Below are positions 13,150-27,400 of a stretch of 64,000 nucleotides of DNA, one piece after another. Source of the DNA: Holacanthus passer (taxonomy: Eukaryota; Chordata; Actinopteri; Pomacanthidae); assembly GCA_025331565.1 (NCBI GenBank), contig JAFREQ010000014.1, positions 11,272,001 through 11,336,000 of the forward strand. Reading direction: 5' to 3'. The notes below the pieces were generated by a model. That model did not search any database. It saw only the letters and a program-made list of their open reading frames with translations, and had not been told where the DNA came from. The position numbers and the translations under genes were made by a program. Position 1 is the stretch's first letter; the number at the start of each line of letters is the position of its first letter.

Positions 13150-14275
13150 GATGTAAGTTAATATAAAATTTGAGATGCTATTGATCTGTGGCTCCAGAGG
13201 CACCAGATGTTGTGACTGTGTGGAGTCCCAAGGTGGGTTAGTTGGACCCAGTCTACCTCATTGATTTAGCGGGAAGAGACTGCTTTGTATAAAAACTGTT
13301 AACTGCTACTGTGGAACGGGGGGGAAAGGGGGAATGTTTTTATGGGCTTAGCCTTCTCGGACAAGCAGGGAATCTTAAGCAGCAGGTTTGCTCTATCTAC
13401 TCTATGCTGATGATGATTTACAATAATGAGCCAACATAATTATTATTCATGAATTGTTTATACAGAGGAAATATATGACAGTTTTGATAAGATATTGCAT
13501 TAAAATCACAATCAGAAGCTTAGCGGGTGTCCTGTATGCCACCAAATCATCCTGGATATTGATGTAGCTTTTTTCTTTCTTTTTTTTTTTTTTTTGTTCT
13601 CTTTATTTATGCGTCTCAAAGCCGTGTTATTAGCTGTGTGAAAGCACAATAACATCCACCTTTTTAAGTTGCTTAAAGACAGTAATGGTGTGAGTGAATG
13701 GCTCTAGGATCACTGGACACTTAGTCTTTGAGAGAAGACTACGACGTCCGAAATTAACACATTTGCTTGCTGCTTCATACATTGAAGTTCCACTGGTTGA
13801 AAACCAGCCGGTGGATGCCTGACTACTGTCCCATGAAATGCTTTTTATTCCCCGACAACTCGATCCTTTCACAACTCAACCTTAAACTTTGAATCATGCC
13901 TCTTCCTCTCTGTATTATTTAGTGGACTGTTGTTAAACTTTACTGTAGTAAGTCTTCCTCTGCCTGAGAACAGCCTGCAGTGTTTCTACTTCCCCTGTAG
14001 TGTGCTTTTCTAGTGCTGGTACTGTCCTCTCGAGGCTAAACTGATGGCAGGGAAAGACTTATTGGATAAAAGGGCATTTGTTTTCATTTCTATGTAAGAT
14101 GAATGAAAAAGTCTTTAAAGGGAGCTTTACTAAAACTCCACCTTCCCATACTACTTTGTTTCCTCCTTCCCCTAACCTAAGACCTCACATGATTTAAAAA
14201 TGCAAAGTTGTACAAACTGTATATATAGTATATGCATTAGGGGATAGCAACTCTTTATCCAGCCCCTTTGTAATC

Positions 14276-14303
14276 AATAAAGTCAAAAGTGTAGAGAAAT
14301 AAA
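14276..14303 (+). terminator. kmt2d: Paired poly(A) signals for kmt2d
   Basis: Two AATAAA hexamers lie 22 bp apart (14276-14281 and 14298-14303), followed by an A-rich and then T-containing stretch. They are plausible proximal cleavage signals. A third signal at 15109-15114 and a fourth at 15376-15381 could give longer isoforms. Confidence 0.5.
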
Positions 14304-15381
14304 ATTGAAAAAAAAAATCAACCACTGGATATCATTTTAACAAAGATAAAGCTGTATATAAATATAAATATATGTAAAATGGCAAACTAATATCTTTATG
14401 TATATGAACCAGAGTGTTTTGCATTTACCTGTTTTTCTATTAGTGTTTTTTGCTATAAGCTCTCAGAGACAAGTTTGTTAAAAATAGGTATGAGAAAAAT
14501 GTCTGGTCTTCTCCAATCAGCTGCGACGAGGAGTCGATGTGATTATAAAACTGTTTGGATTCATGTGGAGGGTCGTTGATTAGACATGAAAATCACTTCT
14601 TCTTGCGTAAAGCAGTACAATGGTGCATAGCATTTGTATTTATGTAATATTGTTCGTGTTTATTTTTCTTTTTATTTATGCTACTGCTTGTCGATTACCA
14701 AAACCTGTCCCTTAATTTGTCACAATTGGATTAATATACTCTTGAATGGAAAAATCTTCCCTAGAATATTGTTAGTGTTTTGCTTTTTTATATCTTCCCT
14801 ATAGAAGTGAATGTGTTGGTAAACCTTGTGAAATGGTTACTTGGCCTAATGTATGTTATGATGTAATACTCAAAGTTAATCCCATACTTAACCTGGTAAT
14901 GAATTGCACTCTCATAGTATAACAGAGAACTTCTCTAAAGTGGTAGATATTGATCAAGTATCCGAAGCAGTGATATATATATTTTTTGGTATGTTTCTAT
15001 TTCAAGGGAAGACCATGACGAGACATTATGCCGCTCACTGGATTTTAGCCTGAATCATTTTTAACTTCTCTGAATCTTAATTTAAGTTCTCTGCATATCT
15101 TATAATTTAATAAAGTTTGCTCAAATTGAAGGTTTTTTTTAACCTCACCTACTTTTTAAAAAGATGTTGCATCTGTACAGCAGAGATACTTTTAGGGAAT
15201 ATGAATAAATATAATGATCATTTTTATTGTATGTGGCATGTTTTGTATGGATATTATTTTGAATTGTACATATTTTTTTCAGGACGCCAGAGGTTGCATC
15301 TCTTTATATACGGCTTTCCCACTCCCTTTCCCCTTCATCTTATTTCTTTGTCTGCTTTTGTTTCTTGTAAAGGAAAATAAA

Positions 15382-18300
15382 ATGCATTTTAAATATGTGC
15401 ACACTTTTCTTTTTAAGATCTCAAAGCAGCTTGAAGGTTCAATTTTGACCTTGGAAATATTAAATTCTTTAAAATACATACATATAGACAGTAAATCAAG
15501 GTCAATTTATGCATTTACACAGCATCTTAACTTTGTTGGAATCATGTATATGGGCAGGAGAGCATAGCCCCATAAAGCCGATGAAGCCCATGAAATGTAA
15601 CTGATAGCAGTCAAAAAAATCTAGTCAGGGTACCTTTAAGGCATTAAGTTCTATTTTAACCTCCAGGTTGAAACAGACCGATTTCGCACTAAAGGCTCAT
15701 AAAGCAGGTGTTTTGCTTGTGGTTCATGGCCATTAAGAGATTGCTTCCTTATGGGCTTCCAATGACAGACACTATATTTTAACAGACTAACTTTGGAAGA
15801 TGTAATAAGGACTTTGAATTTTGTTTGGTAGTGCATTAGGGAGGGATCACTGGAGTTCTGTTCTAACGATCAGTATAAGCAGGATGAATGATCACAGAAA
15901 GCAATACCTGTTAAGACAGACCTGACAATATGTGAAACCTAATACTGGTTATGGTGAAGTTTTTTTTTCCTTTACCCATGTATGCATGTTAATCTTGTGA
16001 CGGTCAGCAATAGTTGACAATGAAAACACTGCATGACATTTTGAATGAGCACCACAGTTGGGAGTCACAGGTAAGAAAAAGAGGAATTTATTGTATATCA
16101 TCTATATACACTTTTCAACTAATTCTGAAAAGATTTGCACAACATGATTTGAAATCTTGAAGTATTACTTATGAACAGGATGTCTGATGGTCATATATCC
16201 ATGGCAACAAACCAAACATGGACAGGAGTGTTTTGACAATTTTGGTTCAACTGACAGCAGCCTCCCATTTTTCCCCTCCCAGCTCTCCTCCGGTCTGCCT
16301 GCTGAACTTCTACCCATGTTATCAGTAGCAGCAACATTTCTGGGGTAACACAGCCAACGACCCGAACGAAAAGGAAGAAAGAAAACAAGTAGGAAGAGGG
16401 AAAGACAACTCTTTAAGTTCATCTACCTCAGTGCAGAGGACCCAGTGTTTGAGACAGCATGCAAAATGGATACTAACATGACACATGGATTCTGGATCAA
16501 GTGTTGACATAACTAACATTAACTAAAGTCCATGTGGACATAACAGTGCAGAGCCCAGCGGTGACTAATGTCAGTGTAATACTTTCATAGTTTTGTCTGC
16601 AGACAGACTCGAGGCTGCAGATGACAAAGTACAATGAAAACATGCAGTTTCACTTTACAGCATGTCAGTCTTGGAAGGTAAAACGTCTCAACTACTTTTC
16701 ACATCTAACCCAATGTTCCCTGTGTGTGAACTGTCAGCAGCTGTCTTTATTTCTGAATAAATAGCCATTGGCAGTATCAGAATTCAAGGTTACACGATGC
16801 TCCTAAATATTCCAGTGTCAATGAGAAAGAGATGTCACCCCGGAGGACATTATGTAGAAACAGATCTGCATGACTGAGCTCTGAAAAGAACTCGACAAGC
16901 AATTCCAACAATTACACATTTAAAAAAAAAAAAAAAAACAACAGAAGTTGCAGCAAAAAAAATATCTTGGATCAGTAGTACCACCAAATTGCCATAAGAT
17001 GAGCAAGTCAAAAACAAATTCCAGCAGATGACACAGTCTATTTCCTGGCACAGTTAGAAACCATGCAGACAGATCAAACGACAGACTTCTGAAAGTACCA
17101 TTCAAAAAAAAAAAAAAAAAAAAAAATCATTATTCAAATGTCACACTGGTGCTTGTGGCATAAAAGGAAAAACAAAATATGCATGTTTTATATACAAATC
17201 ATATGTACCCATCATCAGTAGTGTCTAATGTCAAAGTCAAAAGAAAACACCCATCATGATGTCTTTACACAAAACACAAAAATATATTTAAAAAAAAGAA
17301 ACAGTATTTTTCATTGCCATTTTATACGCCTCTTATTTGCTCAGTGTACACGATGTCAACGCCTGTCAGGGTTATGGCTACTGTACATCCATATTTGCAC
17401 CCAGTATCTTATTAAATTAATGCAACAAAACCCTTAATCTAACATCTGAGAGATGGTGAAGACTCGGACTGAACTACGACGTTAATTTTCATGTCAAGAC
17501 TCGGGCTTGTCACATCTCGTCTCACAGTGTTCATCAACATGAAATAAAAACTATCAACAAATAAATAAAAAGCAAAAACCATCCCAAACATTATCCCTGC
17601 CACATTTCAAACTAACACCAGGACTGGACCACATCCGTCATGTGACACCCGCAGGTCTCACACGTGATGAGGAAGCTACAGTTGAGTGCAACTAATTTCT
17701 GTTTGTAGGATATTCAAGTGAGGGATAAAAAAGCTAAATCTGGCTGTTCATGCTTAATTACCAAATGTCCCATTACTGGTTCTGTCTAATGAACTACAGC
17801 CTACACCAGAGGACATCTTAGTGTCTTAGAAACATGCTAGTAGTCCAGACACCTTTCATACGATCGGCTAGAAACAGTGCTTCAGCCTCTTTCCCCCTCT
17901 CACACACACGTTCACACACTCACACACACTCATTCATGTGATGTTGCATGGCCAACAAAATATGAAGTGTTATTATTCTTAAACCCACAACGTTCTTGAC
18001 TCTTCCAGACAAGATTAGTCCATCATGGGACAGTTTTCAGAGGTAAAAAAGATCAAACAAAAAAAATCCTGTCACTGTACAATAGTCATAATTCCTGCCA
18101 TGGGAAACGAAAACAACAGAAGGTTGAGTGTGATGATATTAACAGTGGTAGTGCTGTAGTGTTGTGGCCCATGGAGAAGGGGGGGACGAGGAGCAAAGGG
18201 AGGTGGGGTGGGAGAGAAAAGTCAGGAAGGGAAGGGTGACTCTCAGTAGTTTTGGCTAAAAAGGTGAGGTAGGCCTCGTCACAACTTGGAGTGTGGCTTT

Positions 18301-18408
18301 AAAACTGGCAGGGTTTTCATTTGCAGTCTGTCTTTAGTGTTTGTTTCCTATGGGAGTGTGGTCTGGTTGTGCGTCTCCAGCGCGCCTTTTTTAATGCCGC
18401 CTGGCCGC
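15382..18408 (-). other. acvr1b: Convergent 3' interval and probable acvr1b 3' UTR
   Basis: This is the space between two convergent genes. On the minus strand AATAAA (plus-strand tttatt) occurs at 16087-16092 and 16746-16751. The first would give acvr1b a 3' UTR of about 2.3 kb, typical for this gene. A-homopolymers lie at about 16921-16938 and 17105-17126, and a CA-rich patch at about 17900-17932. No other gene was seen. UTR limits are inferred. Confidence 0.5.
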
Positions 18409-21400
18409 TCACATCTTGACGTCCTCCTCCACACTGAGCTGGGACAGGGTCTTCTTGATGCGCAGGGCCGTCAGTCTGGCTGCTCCGTTGGCGTACCAGC
18501 ACTCCCTCATGATCTTCCCCATCACACGCAGCGACTGCACGGGAAAGGGAACACAGGTTAGATTTACAAAAAAAAAAATTGAGACATTTTAAATCAGCTT
18601 CTGTCTGTAAAAAAATAGAAATAGCCATTAGTCTACATTCAAGTTCTCATGCCAGGACATTCTGTACTGTCCAAGCTGATAATGCCCAACTGTCTTTCTA
18701 TACCACCACTGTGTATTTTTAGAAAAGTGTCAGTGCAGCTGTTGGGGTTTAGTGTAAATAGAATGAGAAATACCTCGTAGCTCTGCCACCAGTTGGGCAC
18801 ATTGGGCCTCAGTTTCTGGTCACACACAACTTTCCTCATCTCCTCTATGGAGGGGTCAGAGGGCACGAGGTCGTAGTAGGGCAGCTGGTACTCCTCATGG
18901 ATACCTGCAGGACACAGAAGCCGTCTCAGTATCTGGTTTCATGCTCCTGTTCATTAGACTGGTTCATTCACAGCAGCTGCTGTTTCTGTTCTCACCTCCT
19001 GCGTTGCAGCGACGCGCAATCTCCCAGTACACCAGGCCCAGCGCGTAAATGTCAGCACACTTGAAGGAATCAAAGTGTTTCATGTTGATGGTTTCATCCA
19101 GGACTTCTGGAGCCATATACCTGTGGTGGACACAAAGGGCAGCAATGAGTTTAGCCATCGAATGAACATTTTGAACATAAAGGGAGCTACAGTCATAGAC
19201 CTTTCTGTAATTATATATTTAATCTGAGGTTAATGGAATCAAAATTGTAATGTTTTGGGATAATGCATGTCACTGGTCAAAAGGTCTTATTTCTAATGGC
19301 CACTAAATTAGCACAAATAAAAATCCATCACTGTTTTTTTTCTAAAAGGTCCAATGAATTTAGGCAAATACAGCAATTGGAAAAAATATTTTTAAAATGA
19401 AAAGTTACATACTTAGAAAAATGTCAGATAGTTCAACAGTCTGGCTCATTAATGTGTGTTTAATATTTTTTTGGACACCATATGAGAGGAATAAACTGTG
19501 TAGCCTAAGCTCAGCCTTTAGCTTCAGATCTATTTACTGCCGTTTTTGATCATTTCCTGGGATTTGTTGACAATATGAAAAATATAGAATGTTGCCAGAC
19601 TTTGCCCTCAAAGACCTGCAAGATCCCCGTTGTGCATTTCCATTTGCTTGCTTATGGGTGATAGAGTATGGAAACCTTTACCTCTTAGTGCCCACGCGCT
19701 GGTTCGGTGCTATATCGATTGTGTCTGTGATGGACTCGTGGCGGACTGCCAGGCCGAGGTCAGCTATGGCACACATGCCGTTCTTCTTAACCAGGATATT
19801 TTTAGACTTGAGGTCACGGTGAGCAATGCCAGGCTTACCTGCAGGAGACCGGATAACACATCATTATATTTGCATCAAGAGCTCAGCAGAAATAGCACAT
19901 GCTTGCTGAATGTAAATAACGACTGTGTGCACTTTCATGTTCCTGCTGGGTTCGTTTCTTTGTTCACTGCGTGCTGCGTTTCAACTCACCCTGAGTGCCG
20001 AGGATCTCCATGTGTAGGTGGGCCAGGCCGCTGGCAGCCGACAGTGCTAGTTTGATCATGCCCTCGATGGTGACAGAGTAGCGGTTCAGGTAGTCAAAAA
20101 GAGAGCCGTGCTCATGATAGTCTGACACCAGCCACAGCTGAGTCCATGTGCCATTGTCTGAAAGAGAGTCAGAGAGCACACACACTGTATTAATTATCAC
20201 TCAATTAAAGGACAATTTGCTTAAACTAAAATGGATTCGTTCCCCATCTGTGCCTGCTTTACATTTTGTTTTCAAAAGACCTACTCTAACTTTAACTTTC
20301 CTGTAATGTAGGTGGTCTTTAATTGCGCGCTTTGGATAAATGCCTGTAATGTACATGTGAATGGTCCAAGTCTCCACACAACCCACAAACTTCCTCACCT
20401 TTATTGTCTGCTGCAATGAATCCTAGGATGTTTTCATGGCGCAGCATGATTGTCTGGTAGATCTCAGCCTCTCTGAACCAGGAGCGCTCCTCTCTGGATG
20501 AGAAGATCTTCACTGCCACATCTCCTCCCCTCCACTTCCCTCTCCACACCTCCCCAAAGCGACCCTTTCCTATTATCTCCTGCAGCACAATGGTCCTGGC
20601 CACCGTCCGCTGCACAAACAGGGGCAAACCTGCAGAGGGCAGTAGAGAACAAAAATTAACCATCACTCCTAGTAGACTTGTTTTGCTGGTGTGGAGTGGT
20701 GGAAATACTCTCAGCAGATTCTAGGTCAATCAATCATTTGCATATTTATAAAATGACATACACACAACTGTTGTGTTTTAACTTGAACGTGCAAACAGGT
20801 ATTAAAGAAAATGTGTATTTCAAAACCAAATCTATTTTTTTTTCTCATTACATCAGTATGTCACATTGGGTAGTACTGACCGGAGCCTGATCCAGAGGTG
20901 GACATGTCATAGATGAGGTCCTGCAGGGTCTTGTCTTTAGCCAAGTACAGGTGGTCACAGGAGGGGTCCTCCACCTCCAGCCTCTGCCTGTGGCTGTACG
21001 CCCTCTGATGATATTGGAATAGGAACACGCCGACCATCAGCAGCACACAGAGAAGGAACACCGGCCCCGCGATGACCGCCACCAGCTCCACTGGCCCCCA
21101 GGAGCTTCCTGAACCTGACCAGTCTCCTTTTGTTGGGACTAGGAGGGCAAAAGGAAAGAGATGGAAAAGCAGAGGTGATTACTTTAAATTCAACAGACTG
21201 AAACAGTGTCACTGTTGAGTTGACAGAGCTCTGTTGTTTTATGATGAAGTCTCACCGGGGACTTTCAGGTCAATACTGTTGCAGTAATCTTCATAGCAGC
21301 AATGTGTGTTGAGCAGGCCTTCGGCGCTCAGACAGTAGAAGGGTTGTCCAGGGGGAACCAGGTTGTCCTGGTTGATACAGATGCGTACGTGCTGCTCCTT

Positions 21401-24400
21401 CCCCTGGATGTAGTATGTGGAGGCCATGCAGGCGCCATCTGTCTCGCACTCATAGCCCGTCTTCTCACAGTTTGTGCAGTTACAACGTAGAGCTGCGGGG
21501 AAGGACAGAGAGAGTTTGTTGATAACCATTCAGATAGAACCATGAGGTTAAAAATCATCTCTTTCACTTCTCTGTTTCGCCCAGCAGGGGGCAAGCTAAC
21601 TCCACAGTTTCAACAAAGGATGTAAAGAGTGCAGTGTCCCGTTCAGTTGTAGGCATTTTGTGTGACGTGCAGACACAGAGCTCTGAGTTGAGCACCAGCA
21701 GCCAGACGGCCCCGGCGGCCCTGAAATCAGATCCTTCACTGCAGATGAACCCAAACACGCAGGGTGGAGACGGACCTGCCCAGTGGGACAGACAAAGTGA
21801 AACTCAACAAGGGGAGAGGGCTCCTGCCAAATCCCCAATGCAGCATTCTGCTCCATTCCTCTCTTCTGTCTTTCTCACACTGACACAGAGAGCTGCCACT
21901 GTTTAAGCTAATGAGACAGGAGTTTTATTAAACACAGCACACTCCTGCACAGGGACCTATTAAAGCTGCCACAATGGAACTCCTGCAGTCGCCATAATAA
22001 AACCATGGTGGTCCATCTACACACTGAAATGAGGTCAGTGCCAGAAAGTCCGCACAAAATCTGCCACATCTGAAACAGAACCAGAGTTGGCTGAGCAACC
22101 AAGAGAGCAAGAAACTGCAAACTGATTAGATTTGGAGCGAAATGTGATTTTGAGTCATAGCACACATGCTTCTCATTTAGAGTAAGGTGAGCACAAAAGG
22201 CTTCTTCCAACGTTTTCTACGACCCAACAAAACAGGACCAGGCGAGGCGAGATGGTTGTGGGTCTGTGGAACTGGTTTTCACATGGGAAAAAACACAGGG
22301 AAGTGGCTAAGCTCAACTGAGCTCCCATCAGCGGTAAATGACAAACTGTCTGACTGACAACAAGGCCGTGAACGAGGCGTGACAGGCCAAGAGCTGATCC
22401 TTGGTTGGGAAACAAAGGCCGGACCACTCAAGACTAATCGCTGTGGACTTAGCGAAGACGAGACCACCGTCCTAACAACAACCCAGGAGGAGACATAAAG
22501 CAGGGAGGAGTTTCAACCCTTATTCTCCTTCAAAAAGAAGCGGCTCAGCATCGGTTGGACCACTGACAATGTCTGGGTCGAGGGAAAGAAAAGATTTTAA
22601 GAGTGGCAAGCATCCACTAATCCTCTGTGTCTTATCCTGAGGGTTTCTTTGACCAGATGAGCTCACTGATCTTCCCTGTTTGTACCAACTAGGTTCTCTG
22701 TCAAAAGGTGTTAACAGAGCGTAGCACATTCTTGAAGGGACAGAGTCGTCATACGATTAGGCTTTTGTTCGGTTTAGTTTTTTTTTAAAAAATACTCAAA
22801 ATGACTGATACAGTAATGGCGCCATCAGCATTTAACAGTCAAAGTGGCCAAAACCACAAACCTTGATGTCATAGGAGCGGTTTCCACTTAACTGAAGTCT
22901 GGGAGGTTGCTTTCTGTGTGGGAGAATTTTTTGCATGGAGCGTGTATGCTGATGTGTGTATGTTTGTCCAGTGAGTGGTAACTGGAAATGTGGAACACTT
23001 TCAGTAATATTTCTCGTCTGTTTAGTGTTTGCGTGTGTGCATGTGTGCGCTTCTCTCCAGGAGGTGAGCGGGAAAGTGGCAGGAACTCGTGGCCAAGTGC
23101 GTCCAAATTCACTACAGTTCGCATGCAGATGGAATTTCCTGCAGATTACACAGAGGTGAAGCTGGCTGCGCCTGATAAAGAGAGAAAAACAAGCCCTGCG
23201 CCACAACACGCTAATCTGCAACATTAATGGAGCAAATAGTTCAGCTAAGGAAAACAGATGACATGAGCAACAGCTGTTAGAAGTTAGTTAGAAAGCTGGA
23301 CGACTCTCAATATTCATCATCAAATTCAGACAAGCCATCCTTCCGTTAAGCTCCTCTTTTGTAGGACCCATGTTTACTGCTTCTCAGTGAAATAAATCAA
23401 TCTTCAGCTAGTGAGTCCAGACAGGAACCATTTTGATCAATCTGTCCTCAAAGTAAGAGTGGCATATAAAACATAAGCGTTTTAGAGTTGGCCACACTAC
23501 ACTCACATTACAGCCAACTCTTGTAAACTAGATTTAATGTTTAACTTTTCTCATAAGAATCAAAGTGATGGCTATAAAATTGCTGCTACCACATGCACAC
23601 ATTGTGCCAATATACAGCAACAAATTAACAACAGCAATCTGATAAGAACACAGCGATCTGACATGAACAGGCGCATCCATCACGGAGACTCTGTGTGTGG
23701 TAAGACAGATGGTCCACAGACATACAGACACGAGCTCAGGAAGGAACCAAACATGGCTGAAAACACACACATTCCCCTCTCAAGTCAGCCATGGATGGTT
23801 TGTGGTCTACCAAGAGTTTGGTTTGTGGCAAGTCTTCCCTTTCGTTAAAGGCTACCTTGTGACTCTGCCATATGTAGCCTGCTTCCACACAAACAAGCAA
23901 CAACGAGATGGGTGGCCGATGTGAAAATAGAAAATGTTGACAGAATATGTAATTTTATGTATTTATGGAGACAAGACATTTATAGATAAGATAACATGAT
24001 CTAGTATCCTAAATACCTAACAAATTATGGTCATTCATCACATCGAAGCAAAAATCCTGTAAACCCAATATGGCCACAAAACATTTCCGCTCACTGAACT
24101 GCAACATTATCATTACAACCTAAAACAACCAGGAATATAACCAGAAAATCTCGGCTGACACCACAGTACATATATCATCATCATCAGATCATCCAGCCCA
24201 ACATAATTTCACAAGATGGCACAATATGAAATAAAAAGGTTAATCCAAAGTGAATGTGACGCAAGACAAGCCACTGGTATATAACTAAATCAAACACGGC
24301 CTAAGGAAGAACTCGTGGTCCACTCGCATTTACCCAATGTTGTTTGCACAGTGCTCGGCATATCTCACCGGTTTCAGAGCAGAAGTGTTAAAAAGCTAAA

Positions 24401-27400
24401 CTTGAAGGAAAAATATATCAAGCCTAAATACACATGGATCTGAGAGGAGGCCGGGTGCGAGTGGTTTTTCGAGTGAACTCTGCTCTTATATCCGCATAAT
24501 TGGTGGTCTTTACACTGGTCCTTTGTGTGGAGATTAAGACGACATGAGGAGGGATTGGACTGGCCCTGCGCGAACAAAGAGCAGAGTGGAGTGGGGGAGC
24601 GCACTTCTGCGTGGAGCAGCGTGGGGGGATGGGTGGTGCGCAGGGGACAGGCTGGGGGTAAGAGTAACAACCCCCGATGTTTGGGGGCTGCTCTGGGCCA
24701 GACAGGATGGGGGCTGGTCCCAAATTGGGCAGGACAATGCTAAGGGGAGGGGGCAGAGGGTAACGAGCGGGACTTACAGGGCCCCCCAGCTGCGATCGAG
24801 GTCTGCCCAAGTGACCAGCTGCGACCATCATTAAAACCCAGTCTAGACTTTGACTTATGGGAGAGGGGGGTAAATAACAGGAAAAGGGAACAGGGGAAGA
24901 AAGAGGGGAGAAAACAGCGCAAAGAGCGAGTCCTTTGAGCTGCTAGTGTGTGAAGTTCCTATCATTCCGTTCATGTTGAGACAGGAAATGGCAGACACAG
25001 TGAGGAAGGGATTAATAAAACATTGTTGCCATAACCAGCGTCGCCTTAACTTGGACCCGGCTAAAAACCACAGCATAGTCCCATTCCAAACACTTTTACA
25101 CATTAACCTCGATGACCGTGTTTTGCCTGTTTGCGTGTGTGTTGTTCAGACTTACTCGTGCGGAGCGAGCCTGTCAAAACAGAGGTGAACTTTCTAGTAT
25201 GGTAAGATGATAAAGTCTGTGGAAAATACTCCTAAGTGTGCTCGGCGCGGGGCGGCGGGGGTTACACAAACACAGCGGGTTTCTGGGGGCTAAGCGACAC
25301 AGACGGAGACAGTTGGTTCGTGCGTGTGTGCGGGGAGCAGAGCACCATTACCAAAATGCACTGGCTGAAATTAGATCCATACAGATACCAGACTGAGAGC
25401 TGATCAAGACAAGCAGACGCCACCAGACAGTGTGAGTGCAAACACACACGCACAGGCGCACGCACACACCACAACTGTGTCCTAATCAATGCTAGGGGAA
25501 GGAGGAAAGTCATTACCTTTGTCTGCATCTCAGGGTCAGATTACTGATCTGATTCTAAAGTGAGGCCTCTGGGGCTAAGGCTGCTTCTACCATCTCTACC
25601 AACCACCACCCTGCAGGCTACATCCCATCCTGTCTGTCTGTCCGTCTGCTGCCCCGGATGAGGTCAAAGGCACACAAGTGTGAGCACGATCTCACTTTGG
25701 GCTGCTGCTCAAACTCTCAAACAGATCAACATTGCTTCTATTAAGTCTGTTTCAATACTATGAGCCAATGCATCTACCATGTGACTGAGCTTAAAAAACC
25801 CTGTCCGAGCATTAGCAGTCCAGAGACTTAACAATCACCTCTTTTTTCTGTCTCTCTAAAACAGATGAAAAAGTTTCAGACTGGCAGCAGTTACAGCCGG
25901 TTATCAAACCTCAACACTGAGAGTTGGTACAGATCAGACCAAAAACCTGAAGTACCAAAAGCTGACATCAAATGCCTGGTCCTGTTCGTAATGTTGATTT
26001 TTATCCTTGTTAACATGCCCATGTGGTGTTTTTTTTAATATATCTGTATTTTGCAAGTTTCAACCTTTTTCAAAACGATGACAGAGATGTGTTATGTTTT
26101 CAGTTGCAAAGTTGCATCAGGAGAAATGTGTTACCAAAGGATCTGAAAATACAAGAGCCAAACCTCCAGAGAAAACCCGGGTTTGCAGTAACCTTTTTCT
26201 GGAGCATTGTTTTGATGCAAATGTGAATTGAAACCCAACGCTGTTACGTCCATTTATTCTGAGACACAGCAAGTACGAGCAAATGTGTTGGTCAACCAGT
26301 AGTTTTATTCTTTTTGTGTTTTATCTGTTGACGGTCTCCAACAAATCTGCAGTGTGCTAGATAATGTTAGCCACATGACATTCACGTCAAATGTGGACAG
26401 GTCATTTTATACGGCTTGAGTATGTTGAGTAACAAAGTTACAGCAAATGTTACTCAGAATAGTTTGTCAGACAGCAAAACTGCTGATGGGTTTATACAAA
26501 GATTTATATTTGTCACCAAAAGGTATTGAAAAAAGTATAATTTAGTAAACTCAAAATTTTCAAACAATACCCAGCTCTAACTCTTTTACTAGAATCACAT
26601 TTCCTTAACTTTATGACATTAAATGATGACAGATACTTTCAACAGAAACCAAATAGAATATAAGTATTTCACAAATGACAACAGACAATAATTCAGGAAG
26701 ACTGTTTAAAAACAAATGGTTCATAATGAAGATAATGGTGCCATGCTGCTCGATGTGGAAAAAAAAAGATGGTTATCTAATCTTATTTTGCATACAGAGT
26801 GTAATCAGCTAATGTTATGACACCAAAACAAGTTCATCTGCTTACCATCACCAAATAGTAATAAAGTCCAGCCCCAGTGCTGTGTTGAAGTAGAAAATAC
26901 ACAGGGAAGGTCACAAAGGATCATCAAAATCATATGCTTGTAAATAAAATTACATTTACTACACAAGAAAGGAGCAACTTTTCATAGTTAAATTTAATGC
27001 AAGGATGATTTGTCTAGTGAAACACATTCAAGTTCTGTTTGAGTCAATGTCGCTATGGAGGCCTGAGAAAAGCAAGAGGTTCAAAGTGTACTTCAAGAAC
27101 TAGATAATACACACTCGCACTGTATTCCCCAAGCAAAAGATTTCTTCCTTAGTGCCCTACCCTGGATCAGCCCAATCAAAGCAAATCATTGTCAGAGAAG
27201 TGCTGGAGAAAGCTTGACAAGTAAACTGCACACCTTCCAGCAGAAAATGACAAGGCAGAGCAGGTCTAATCTACATTCCAACAACAGGCAAAAAAACAAA
27301 TCAAACACCTCTACAAAAAGACATGTAATGGAGGCCGGGTGTCAGGTTGAGCCCTATAGACATGAACTCAAATAGCTACCGGGTCTGTCTGGGTGTACTG

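Larger units (their letters stand above)
12511..15135 (+). other. kmt2d: kmt2d 3' UTR (probable extent)
   Basis: This non-coding A/T-rich stretch follows the stop codon. Poly(A) signals AATAAA occur at 14276-14281, 14298-14303, 15109-15114 and, further out, 15376-15381. A transcript ending near 14.3 kb or 15.1 kb would have a 1.8 to 2.6 kb 3' UTR, in the range known for vertebrate KMT2D. Homopolymers are present: A23 at 13127-13149 and a T run at about 13580-13595. Small ORFs here have no recognisable product. The exact end is inferred. Confidence 0.6.

Noticed and set aside
24424..24834. Overlapping ORFs on both strands in acvr1b intron 1
   Set aside because: G/C-rich sequence lowers stop frequency; the translations are low-complexity Pro/Gly/Arg with no recognisable domain or splice support.
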